Assembly (NCBI GenBank): GCA_007922195.1
Contig: ML682119.1
Span: 643,931 to 707,930, forward strand
Reading direction: 5' to 3'
DNA from: Podocnemis expansa
Lineage: Eukaryota; Chordata; Testudines; Podocnemididae
Length of the DNA: 64,000 nt
In this document: positions 33,607 to 42,228 of the stretch, one piece after another
Layout of the letters: each line of letters begins with the position of its first letter
How positions within the stretch are numbered: the first letter of the stretch is position 1
The notes under the pieces: model-generated
The model's database searches: none
What the model was told of the DNA's origin: nothing
The model's input: the letters and a program-made list of their open reading frames with translations, nothing else
Position numbers and translations under genes: made by a program

Positions 33607-36600
33607 TCACTTTACAGTCCAGTGGTCTTCACTCAGTCTTTTAAGCAGAATAGGTGGAATTAACGTCTGTTCCCTCTCTCCTTCGTGCAAATGAGGGTCT
33701 GAAACCCCGAGAGTCACTGTCGCAGGAGTTGGCTCTCGTCCAGGCTTGAGATGACTATGGTGAATCCAACTATCCTTTTCAGCAACTTTCACCGCTGAAG
33801 GTGTGGTTAGCAGCACCTGGTACGGTCCAGTCCACCTGGGGACAAGAGCGTCCTTTCTTTTATATCGCTTGATCCATACCCAGTCACCTGGCTGATAAGA
33901 GTGTAAGTTACAGTCCAGTGGTACTGGTTGAGCCAAGGCAGCAGACTTATGGAGAGAATGAAAAGACTTCTGCAACGATAAAACATAATCAGTTAGCTTA
34001 TCATCTCCCCCCAGAAGGCTAACATGAAGGTTTGACCATCTTTTATACAACACAGGAGGATGACCAAACAACAGTTCAAAAGGAGACAGACCCAGTGGTT
34101 TCCTTGGCCTAGTTCTGAGAGCCAATAGTGCCACTGAAAGTGCATCTGGCCATTTTAACCTAGTTTCAGAGCAGATCTTTCCTAACAGGGTCTTAATATT
34201 GTGATTCATTCTTTCTACCTGCCCTGAGGACTGAGGATGGTAAGGAGTATGAAACCAGGCCGTTATGCCAAGGGCCTTGTACACCTCTTGCAGGACCTTC
34301 TTGGTGAAGTGAGTGCCACGATCAGAATTGATTTCTTCCAGAAGTCCAAACCGTGGTACAATGTCTTTAAGGAGAGCCTTAACAACTGCAGCGGCATCTG
34401 CTTTTCTTGCAGGGAAAGCCTCAGTCCATCCTGTGAGCTGGTCTACCATGACCAGACAGTGTTTGTATCCATTTGCTTTGGGTAAGTCAATGTAATCAAT
34501 CTGTAATTTCTGAAATGGTAGATAGGCCCATGGGCGTCCTCCTGTCTGTCGAGACTGAACTGGCTGCTGATTAAATGCTCGACAAGTAGGGCAATTCTGA
34601 GCCACTCTAGCTGCTTCCAAGTGAATTCCTGGTGCAAACCAAGATGTGAGAACCTGTTGAGCTATCCCCCCTTTCCCTAGATGGCCACACCTGTGAGCAT
34701 CAAAAGCAAGGGTCCGAAGAAGATAATGGGGAGCAATAGGACGGCCATCTGGAACTCGCCACACACCCTGGTCAGATATCGCCTCCCATTTTGTTTGCCA
34801 CAGACTCCATTCAGATGAGGGAACAGCCTGGTAAACCGAGGACAGCAGGGGCGAAATAACCTGTACTGCTTGGGTGTGAACAGGAAAAGGTTGCAGCGCG
34901 GCCGACATCGCAGCAGAATCAGCAAGCTGATTGCCCCGAGCCACTTCAGAATCGTCTTTAGAGTGTCCAGGACAATGCACCACAGCGATTGAGACCGGGA
35001 GGTGTATAGCCTGCAACAGTTCAGATACCTCTGTAGCGTTAGCAATAGGGTGACCAGCTGAAGTTAGGAAACCCCGTTGTTTCCACAGCTGGCCTGTAGC
35101 ATGGCACACCCCAAAAGCATATTTAGAGTCTGTGTAAATTGTGACTGAAGCATGTTTAGCTAACTCACAGGCTCGCCTGAGGGCTATGAGTTCCGCAGCC
35201 TGGGCACTAGCACCCGGGAGTAGAGGCCGAGCCTCCCATACCCATCGAGAGCACACTACAGCATACCCGGCACACCGGACTCCCTCCCGAACAAAGCCAG
35301 AGCCATCAGTGAACATTACATAGTCAGGGTTTTGCAAAGGGATATCCAACAGATCTTGCCGAGGTTTTTCCTGGAACTCGACAAGCGCGCAACAGTCATG
35401 ATGGGGTTCACCCGCATCCAGAGGAGGTAAAAGCGTGGCTGGATTTAGGGTAGAGCATTGCTGCAGAACCACATTGTCTGCTGCCAGCAGTAATGCCTCA
35501 TACCTGTTTAGTCGCTGATTGGAGAAGTGTTGAGTATTATGCTGGAGAAGAAGTGCCTCAACCGCATGCGGAACTTTAACGGTCAGAGGGTGACCAAGGA
35601 CCAAATCCTGTACCTTGTCCACAAGAAGAGCAGCAGCAGCCACTGCACGAAGACAGGGAACCGCAGCTCGGGCCACTTGACAAAGCTGGACAGAGTAGTA
35701 AGCTACCGGTCTCTGCGAAGCACCCCAGGGTTGTACCAGGACTCCTGAAGCAACACCCTCGTTTTCATGAACAAACAAAGTAAAAGGTTTAGAATAATTT
35801 GGCAACCCCAGTGCGGGGGCTGTCATGAGAGCATGCTTGAACTGATGAAAAGCTGTTTCAAGTGTAGGGTTCCATATGAGCATTTCAGGGGCATCCTTGG
35901 TAGTAGTCTCTACTAGGGGTTTAACCATTTCACCCAGTGCTGGAATCCAGGGGTGACAGAAACCAACCATCCCTAGGAGGCCCCGGACCTGTCGTTTGGT
36001 CCGAGGTCTGGGGAGATTTTGAATAGCTTGAATTCGCCCAGGAGACAGCTTTCGAGTTTGGTGACTTATAAGGTGTCCCAGGTATTCTACCTCTGGTTGA
36101 CAATATTGTAGCTTATTTGGAGATACCTTATGCCCTCTAGTGGCCAGTCCATGTAGCAAGATTTTAGTATCAGTTTTACACTGAGCTTCAGTAGGAGCTG
36201 CCAATAGAAGGTCGTCTATATACTGAATTAAGGCAGATCCTGCAGTTAGGATTATAGTGGATAAATCTTTGTGTAAAATCTGAGAAAATAAGATGGGGGA
36301 TTCCACAAATCCTTGGGCTAATCTAGTGAAACACAATTGACGATGCTTCCAGGTAAAGGCAGAAAGGTATTGGGAGTCTGGGTGAACAGGTATACTAAAG
36401 AAAGCGGCACATAAGTCTGTAACAGTGAAGTACTGTGCAGATGCAAGGATGGAGGTAATTATCGTGACTGGATTTGGAACGACAGGGTGACATGGGATAA
36501 CATAATTATTGATAGCCCGTAGGTCTTGCACAAACCGGTACACTGGCTTGCCATCTGGACCAGGCTTTGGCTTCTTTACCGGTAAAATAGGTGTATTACA

Positions 36601-37251
36601 GGGAGAAATACCTTCACGCAGGATGCCCTGTTTAAGATAGCTGTCAATAATAGGTTCCAAACCTTCCTCCGCTTCCCTGGACAGAGGGCATTGTGGTATA
36701 GAGGGTGGTGGTCCTGGTTTTACCTTAATCTGAACCGGATCAGCTGATCGGAGGAGACCCACATCAGTTGAGGACCATCCCCATAGGGAAGGTGGTAAAT
36801 CCTGCAAATCAGTTGGAAGGGTACAGGAAGGAGAGGAGGAGGCAGTGAGCACCATCTGTAGTGTGTCCAGCTGGGTGGTAGGGAGCAGCAAGGTGATTCC
36901 TGAAGGGGAACACTCAATGGTGGCATGCAGTTTACACAGAAGATCTCTTCCTAGTAAATTAACAGGAGTGCCCTCTGTGAGAAGAAAGGAATGCTCCGCT
37001 GTAAGAGGTCCTATTCTAACTCGGGCTGGGGAGCTACAAGGAACCTGCATAGATGATCCCGTGACACCCAGTGTTCTTTCTGATCCCTGAACTGCTAATC
37101 CCGCATCTCCCAGGGAAACACCCAGTAAAGAAAGGTCTGCTCCAGTATCAATCAAACACTGATACTCTTTCCCTGCAACCTGAATAGGAATGTAAGGAGA
37201 GGAAGAAGAACAGTGAAAAGATAAAACATTTGCTTCCCCAAGGTACATCAT
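33607..37251 (-). CDS. pol: Retroviral pro-pol, 1214 codons open
   Basis: Domain order by residue: aspartic protease (DTGAD at 35-39); reverse transcriptase from about 180, with VTDLCAAFF and the active site YIDDL at about 343-347; RNase H with FTDGSG at about 648; integrase. The integrase has an HHCC zinc site (RCGHLGKGGI at about 853, CPTC at about 887) and catalytic D, D and E in IDYIDL (about 917), NSDRGTHF (about 975) and SGQVERMN (about 1012). RT and integrase style are class I (gamma/epsilon-like). No frameshift or stop occurs, and all catalytic residues are visible. The methionine at 37251 is an in-frame internal start. In the virus the product would be made by reading through the UAG at 37273-37275. 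It is probably not translated here, since gag and the promoter LTR are absent. Confidence 0.9.
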   Translation of the reverse strand: MMYLGEANVLSFHCSSSSPYIPIQVAGKEYQCLIDTGADLSLLGVSLGDAGLAVQGSERTLGVTGSSMQVPCSSPARVRIGPLTAEHSFLLTEGTPVNLLGRDLLCKLHATIECSPSGITLLLPTTQLDTLQMVLTASSSPSCTLPTDLQDLPPSLWGWSSTDVGLLRSADPVQIKVKPGPPPSIPQCPLSREAEEGLEPIIDSYLKQGILREGISPCNTPILPVKKPKPGPDGKPVYRFVQDLRAINNYVIPCHPVVPNPVTIITSILASAQYFTVTDLCAAFFSIPVHPDSQYLSAFTWKHRQLCFTRLAQGFVESPILFSQILHKDLSTIILTAGSALIQYIDDLLLAAPTEAQCKTDTKILLHGLATRGHKVSPNKLQYCQPEVEYLGHLISHQTRKLSPGRIQAIQNLPRPRTKRQVRGLLGMVGFCHPWIPALGEMVKPLVETTTKDAPEMLIWNPTLETAFHQFKHALMTAPALGLPNYSKPFTLFVHENEGVASGVLVQPWGASQRPVAYYSVQLCQVARAAVPCLRAVAAAALLVDKVQDLVLGHPLTVKVPHAVEALLLQHNTQHFSNQRLNRYEALLLAADNVVLQQCSTLNPATLLPPLDAGEPHHDCCALVEFQEKPRQDLLDIPLQNPDYVMFTDGSGFVREGVRCAGYAVVCSRWVWEARPLLPGASAQAAELIALRRACELAKHASVTIYTDSKYAFGVCHATGQLWKQRGFLTSAGHPIANATEVSELLQAIHLPVSIAVVHCPGHSKDDSEVARGNQLADSAAMSAALQPFPVHTQAVQVISPLLSSVYQAVPSSEWSLWQTKWEAISDQGVWRVPDGRPIAPHYLLRTLAFDAHRCGHLGKGGIAQQVLTSWFAPGIHLEAARVAQNCPTCRAFNQQPVQSRQTGGRPWAYLPFQKLQIDYIDLPKANGYKHCLVMVDQLTGWTEAFPARKADAAAVVKALLKDIVPRFGLLEEINSDRGTHFTKKVLQEVYKALGITAWFHTPYHPQSSGQVERMNHNIKTLLGKICSETRLKWPDALSVALLALRTRPRKPLGLSPFELLFGHPPVLYKRWSNLHVSLLGGDDKLTDYVLSLQKSFHSLHKSAALAQPVPLDCNLHSYQPGDWVWIKRYKRKDALVPRWTGPYQVLLTTPSAVKVAEKDSWIHHSHLKPGREPTPATVTLGVSDPHLHEGEREQTLIPPILLKRLSEDHWTVK

Positions 37252-37272
37252 GTGGAAGAACCCCCCGAGTCC

Positions 37273-37275
37273 CTA
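37273..37275 (-). promoter_or_regulatory. gag terminator UAG, read-through type
   Basis: The codon before pro-pol on the minus strand is TAG, in the same frame as pol, followed by GGACTCGGGGGGTTC. Gammaretroviruses express pol by UAG suppression, with a G-rich sequence downstream. The codons before it (ending DGGLGSQ) would be the end of gag. Confidence 0.55.
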
Positions 37276-38019
37276 TTGTGAGCCAAGGCCCCCATCCTCG
37301 GGAACCTGGTCTGGACACGTCTGGAGCAATGTTCCCTCTAAGCTGATGATGCAGCTGAGCAACTTATGGATGCAGCTGAGCAAGTTCCCTTCCGGTGCCT
37401 CAACCCAGTGCCAGACCCCTTCCCTGCTGCCCCTTGGCTCCCTGAGTGCATCCATAACTTGCTCAGTTGCATCATTAGCTTAAAGGGCCCATTGCTCCTG
37501 ATCAGAGATTTTTCCAGGCTACGCTAATCCTTTCCTTACACTGTGGATCACTTAGAAAGACACCGGCAAAGAGACCTTGTTTTGCCTTCTGCCCAGAGAC
37601 CTGAGTCAGAATTAGAGCCACAGCAAAGGTACCACACAGCTCTTTCTAAGCAAGCACTTTTATTCGTAGCATAAAAGCATTACAGAGGAAATGTTAAAAA
37701 TAATAAAGACTCTACACTCATGCTAGTAAGGATACTAGGAATCACCCTGACTCCAACAAGGGCTTTGACAGGTAAACTGTCCTTTACATCCCACAAAGTA
37801 GTTTTTCAATAGTCAAAATTCGTAACAGCTTGCTCTTAGAACAAGCACATTCATGAATCGAAGTCACTCCTTTATCCACTTTGTGTGTTTGGTCTCAGAA
37901 AGCACAAATATAATAATCAGCCAGAAGCATTAAAATTAAGTGTCCATCAGGGGATCTACATGCAAAAGAAATTTTGGTGCTTTAGAAATCACACCGCCAC
38001 GGTATGGTACTGTTGTGTG

Positions 38020-38543
38020 CAGGGGTTAAAGTAAGGGGGAAGGCACCAGAACACAGTTTTGATGCCCCCTGTTTTTAGTCTGGCAGTGTTCTGGTGCCCC
38101 TAAAAAGAGTGGAACACACCAGAAAGCTGTGTTCCAGGCCCCTACTAAAAATAGCAGGAGCAGCCAGAAGTGGCTCCTCCTTAAGCCCAGACAGCAGACA
38201 GCAGGGGCAGGCTGGGAGTGTGTGAATCTCCCCCTACAGGGTGGAGCAGCCTTTGTCAGCTAGCCTGCAACAGTGGAGGTAAGGGCTTGGGGAGGCAGTT
38301 GCTGGGGGGTTTCTGTGTGTCTCTGTGTGTGTTTGGGGGTGATTGTGTGTGTGTGTGTATGTGTGTGTGTGAGTCTGTCTGTGGTTGGCTGTGTGTGTCT
38401 GTCTGGGGCTGGCTGGCTCTGTGTGTGTGTGTGTCTGGCTGGCTGGCTGGCTGCGGCTGGGTATTGGGGGACCCACCTGTGTGTGTTGAGGAGCACCCAT
38501 GCAGGAGGGTTCCGGGGCCCACCAAATTATTCTTTAACCCCTG
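38020..38543. mobile_element. hAT MITE nested in the 37.3-kb hAT
   Basis: The ends are CAGGGGTTAAAGTAA and the complement of TTCTTTAACCCCTG. The flanks are GTTGTGTG (38012-38019) and GTTATGTG (38544-38551), seven of eight identical. The interior includes a long TG/GGCT-rich tract (38318-38462). Confidence 0.75.
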
Positions 38544-38843
38544 GTTATGTGTAGACAAAGTATTAGCTATAAGTAACCATTTCTGATGTTTCTCTAGTGT
38601 TCACTGGTTAAACATCAATTTATTCATTTACTTACGTAAAAATGAAAATCAGAAGACCTAAGAACTATTTAGCAAAGCAAATGCTAATGTGACTTTAAAA
38701 ATTCTGCAAGACTCCTTTTTTGTTTTGCCAATGTGACTATTTGCCACTTTACCTATCCAACCATATCCTTACTACAGCCAAGTTTCCGATAGACATATAG
38801 ACATAGGTCAAGTAACAGCACAAAAGCATCAAGCAGCAAGTTC

Positions 38844-38844
<1 letters not shown>

Positions 38845-38878
<34 letters not shown>
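38845..38878. repeat. (AC)n microsatellite
   Basis: About 17 uninterrupted AC units. Confidence 0.95.
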
Positions 38879-38881
<3 letters not shown>

Positions 38882-40057
38882 CTTTTTCTTTCATTTGGGG
38901 ACTTAACCAAACTGAGATGGACACCGAAAACAGAAAACTTCTTTTCTATTTTTATAGGTTTCACAGTGAACATAACAGGGATAAAAGTCTGTAATCAATA
39001 GGAAGCTAAGAAAAAACATTCAGAAAAAACAATAGAGTGGCTGTCTCATGATCTGTAATTTAAAGGGTCAAAAATCTCATTTTTAGTCATTACTAGACTT
39101 GAAAGAACAACAATCAGTTTTACTTATTTCCTTCTGCAATTAAAGCTATACTCTTATTCTTTTAGGAAGAATTGTATTATTTGTGTCACTTGGTGACTTG
39201 CAATAATACAGTGATACTGTATTCAATAGCTCTTAGGAAATGTTTAGCTCTTTTTTATTTAAATGGATCAGTAATTGAAAAGAAAAAATAAAAGATAAAT
39301 GGCTTAAACCTTCTAGATGTAGTAGCATGAAGTGCCCCCCCACAACTCCCTGCTGACCCCCCTACAGTCCCACAGGCTGCCTGTCCCCAGTCCAGCCACT
39401 TTTTCACAGCCAGCTTGCTATTTCATCCACTCAGGATCTTGAAATTGCTCTCACACAGGTAAAACTTAGATTCCCCCTCCCCAATTCAGCCTTTCTTGCT
39501 ACTACAGCTACTGATGGAGCGAACCAAAGCGAGGGGGTTCCAAAAGCAGTAGTGGATCTGAGACTCAATTCCAAAGCAGCACCAGATCTGAGACTCACTC
39601 CAGATGGCTTTTGAGTTAGGAAGGGCAAGAAATGTGCCCCCTTTCCAGCCCCCAGAACTGGCATGGCACAATTGCTGTCATAAAGCCCAGGGCTCTGCAA
39701 AAGAATCCGCTTAGAAGGAGTGGTCTGTCCTCTCTCCAGCCTTTGACTATGGAGGACTCTGTTCCTGTTCAGGGCAGAAGAGCAAGGGAGAGATAAGCAA
39801 GAGTGAAAAAGGAGGGGAGGGATAGAGGCTGATTTGCCTGGAATGGGAGGACAAACAGGCACAGAACAATTTCATCACAAGGCAAATAAGGAGCAGCAGA
39901 GGGGCTGCTGCATCAGCCTGGGGAGATGCCTTTCTCCCGGACCCAGTAGGGGAGGGGCTGCCAGCAGTGCGCTCGTGCCTGTGTTCCCTGCGCTGGGGAG
40001 AGAGAGGGGCTGTGCTCCTGCACTGCTGCACACCTTACAGGGAACATTGTTTGGGAG

Positions 40058-40954
40058 CTAAATGGGTTCCAGCAACAGTCATTACCCAGACAGGACCTGT
40101 TTCCTAAGCTGTCCAGACAGGGCATGGCCTGCTTTGGTGGTGGCATATAGATCATTTGCTGCTCCGTCATAACCATTTGGAGGATGCGTCTCCAAATGAC
40201 ATAACTGATTTAACCCTTACAGATGTTATAACGACCAGGGCATGAAACAGCTATTCATGTCTCTCCTGCTCCAGCCACCTCTTCAACACCTTCAGCCTCC
40301 TCCCTGAAGCAAACGGACACAATATCCTTTCTGGTTCTGTCTAATTCCCTGGTACCTGTACTCACAGCTCCACCGATACCACCTTGTGGTGTGGACACAA
40401 CAGAAGTTTGCCATAATCCACCTTGAGACAAAAGGCCTCCTAATCGGCTGGACCTTTAGCTAGTGGTGACCCCCTCTTCATGTGGCAGAATAATTCGCTG
40501 GGGGTTTACTAGAGATGGGGAAGTCTACCCTCATCTCCTAGTTTAATGTTTATTCTTTTTGGGGGAAGGGCTTTTTTCATTAAAGGGGGTAGGGAATATG
40601 TGGTGTTTTGGACTACCTAGGGTCAATGGGGTTGTCCTAGTGATAAATGAGAGGGTTGTTTTAGTGCCAGGGAAACCTATCAGTCTGGGTCTCTCTCTCT
40701 CTCTCTCTCTCTCTCTGTTCTCTTTCAATAAAGATTCCCTACACATCTCTGAATATGCTGTCTCTCATTGTAAGATTATAATTAACCTAAAAGTCATACA
40801 TGGCCCACCCCGGCTTAAGTGCAGTCCGGACTTCCAAAATCCCTGGTGTACTTCACTGGGATAGGGAATTCTCTCAGTTCTACAATATGGTAAGTAAATG
40901 GGGGTGGGATCCAGAGGGGGACTACTGGAAGTGGGGGTGCATAGGCTCTGGGTT
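40058..40954. other. Unassigned interval with (TC)n
   Basis: It should continue the ERV beyond the hAT, but no clear gag homology is visible in any minus frame. A (TC)n tract lies at 40690-40717. CAATAAAGATTCCC at about 40727 gives a plus-strand polyadenylation-like signal of an undefined LTR. Confidence 0.35.
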
Positions 40955-41095
40955 GGGTTGCCAGACATCTGGCAAAAGGAGAAAAAATCCTCCTTTTTAC
41001 CTTCATGTCTTCCATTCAGCAGACATTCCAAAAGTTGATGATTTTGTCCATCTTTTTACTTCTGGTGAGAAGAATTAAAAAAAAAAAAAAAAAAA

Positions 41096-41165
41096 AAAGC
41101 ACCCAACACAGGGCTTAAACTCATGCCCCTGAGGTTAAGAGCCTGCAGCACAGATGTACACACAG
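41096..41165 (-). pseudogene. tRNA-Lys(CTT)-like sequence
   Basis: On the minus strand CAGGCTCTTAACCTC forms an anticodon-arm-like piece with the loop CTCTTAA (anticodon CTT). GAGTTTAAGCC looks like a T arm, and GTTGGGTGC like the acceptor end, followed by a long T-run. The D arm and 5' half are degenerate. It is a tRNA pseudogene or the head of a tRNA-Lys-derived SINE, as known in hidden-neck turtles. Confidence 0.45.
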
Positions 41166-41254
41166 AGAACAAAGAGCAGTCTGCATAAAAATCAAAGGGA
41201 GTGGAGCACACAGTTTCCTTTATTCCTAGAGGCTTCTCCAGTAAGAGTCTCCAT

Positions 41255-41327
41255 CGCACAGTTTGCAGAGCTGTAGACTTCTTAATCTCTGGGTCATGGG
41301 TTTAAATCTTGTATTAAGAGCTTTGGC
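41255..41327 (+). pseudogene. tRNA-Lys(CTT)-like sequence, inverted partner
   Basis: GCAGAGCTGTAGAC, the loop TTCTTAA (anticodon CTT), TCTCTGGGTC and GGGTTTAAATC follow tRNA-Lys order on the plus strand. Acceptor pairing is poor. It faces away from the copy at 41096-41165, with about 90 bases between. Confidence 0.45.
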
Positions 41328-41903
41328 ATTTTGGCTTGTTGCTCCCTACAGAAGGGCTAAATTGGAGAAAACGCACACACACAAAATGAAGGAAAATAAA
41401 GTATACCATGAATAAAATTACTAACAGGGACCAATTAAGTAAAACAAATAAAGGGGTGCATTGAACTGGATAGAAACAATTTGGAACTTTTTTTTTTTTT
41501 TTTTTTTTTGAATTGTAAAACGGGCTGCTGTGGAAAAATGAAAAATAAGAGGCAAGTTAACTGCTTTTTTTAGGTGCATTTTAAGTTCATATTTGCACAT
41601 TTAGGGTATTTTTAAACAGTTTTGAGTCTCATGAACATTAATGAAAGAGTCATGAAAAAATTTAATTTACTGAAAAAATCCAGTTTTCAGTAAAAGAAAA
41701 CTTCTTGGTATTTTTTTTTTTTTATTTTAAAATAATTTAAGAAACAAATGACTTTACACAGTTCTAATGATGCATTCATTAATCATCACCCATTTTTCCT
41801 GACATAATATGGAAATTACAGTTATATTAATACTACATTTTCCCCATGTGTCCTCCAATGTCCTTCTTTTTTGTACTTCCCTGTCTTCCTTTCTGTGCTT
41901 TGA

Positions 41904-42205
41904 CAGGGGTGTTGCTGGTGCTGGGCACTCCAGGGCATGTGCCCCGAACCCCAGCGCCAGAGCCCCCGATCTCTGGCACATTTGGGCCAGAGATCCGGGG
42001 CCCAGCTGCCAGCGGCCATAGCGGCCCCATCCCTGGCCAGGGATCCGGGGCCTGGCTGCCCGCAGTGGTGCGGTGGTCCCTGGCCCTGGCCCTGGCCCTT
42101 GCCAGGGGGCATGGCCTGAAGGCTGGGGGCAGGGCCTGCGGGGCAGGGCGGAGCCTGCGCCTGTGCCCATGCCCCGGGTCCCTCCCCCAGCCAGTGACAC
42201 CCCTG
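41904..42205. mobile_element. hAT MITE family H, copy 2, 302 bp
   Basis: The ends are CAGGGGTGTTGCTGG and the complement of CCAGTGACACCCCTG. TGCTTTGA lies directly on both sides (41896-41903, 42206-42213), a perfect 8-bp duplication. The GC-rich interior resembles 26835-27126. Confidence 0.85.
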
Positions 42206-42228
42206 TGCTTTGATACCTGGTAACCCTA

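Larger units (their letters stand above)
31587..37326 (-). mobile_element. Class I-like endogenous retrovirus, 5' part missing
   Basis: Read on the minus strand: a few codons before a gag-type UAG, pro-pol, env, polypurine tract and 3' LTR. The 5' LTR, leader and gag are not seen. The provirus stops at a hAT element inserted at 37327, and no convincing gag lies beyond 40058. The pro-pol frame is fully open, while env carries frame changes. Confidence 0.85.
37327..40049. mobile_element. hAT-like element, 2.7 kb, inside the ERV
   Basis: The left end CAATGTTCCCTCTAAGC and the right end CCTTACAGGGAACATTG are inverted. The flanks GTCTGGAG (37319-37326) and TTTGGGAG (40050-40057) fit an 8-bp duplication with two changes. 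The ends resemble those of 20778-22636, so both may be one family. No transposase frame was found. Its interior carries another hAT MITE and simple repeats. Confidence 0.65.
40955..42228. mobile_element. MITE family T, copy 1, interrupted twice
   Basis: The left end GGGTTGCCAGACATCTGGCA and the complement of the right end (TAGGGTTACCAGG) pair. The shorter copy at 51833-52137 shares the order ATGTC...GGCAAAAG, CAGRCATT, GATTTTGTC, CTACATTTTC, CCTCCAATGTCC. The extra material here is an AT-rich block with tRNA-like copies (about 41073-41800) and a hAT MITE (41904-42205). Confidence 0.55.

Noticed and set aside
38218..38586. Cysteine/valine-rich frame of 122 codons
   Set aside because: Encoded by a TG/GGCT microsatellite tract.
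40058..40190. Retroviral nucleocapsid zinc knuckle beyond the hAT insertion
   Set aside because: No CCHC spacing could be read in any minus-strand frame.
41096..41327. Functional tRNA genes
   Set aside because: D arms and acceptor pairing are too degenerate; kept only as tRNA-like pseudogenes.
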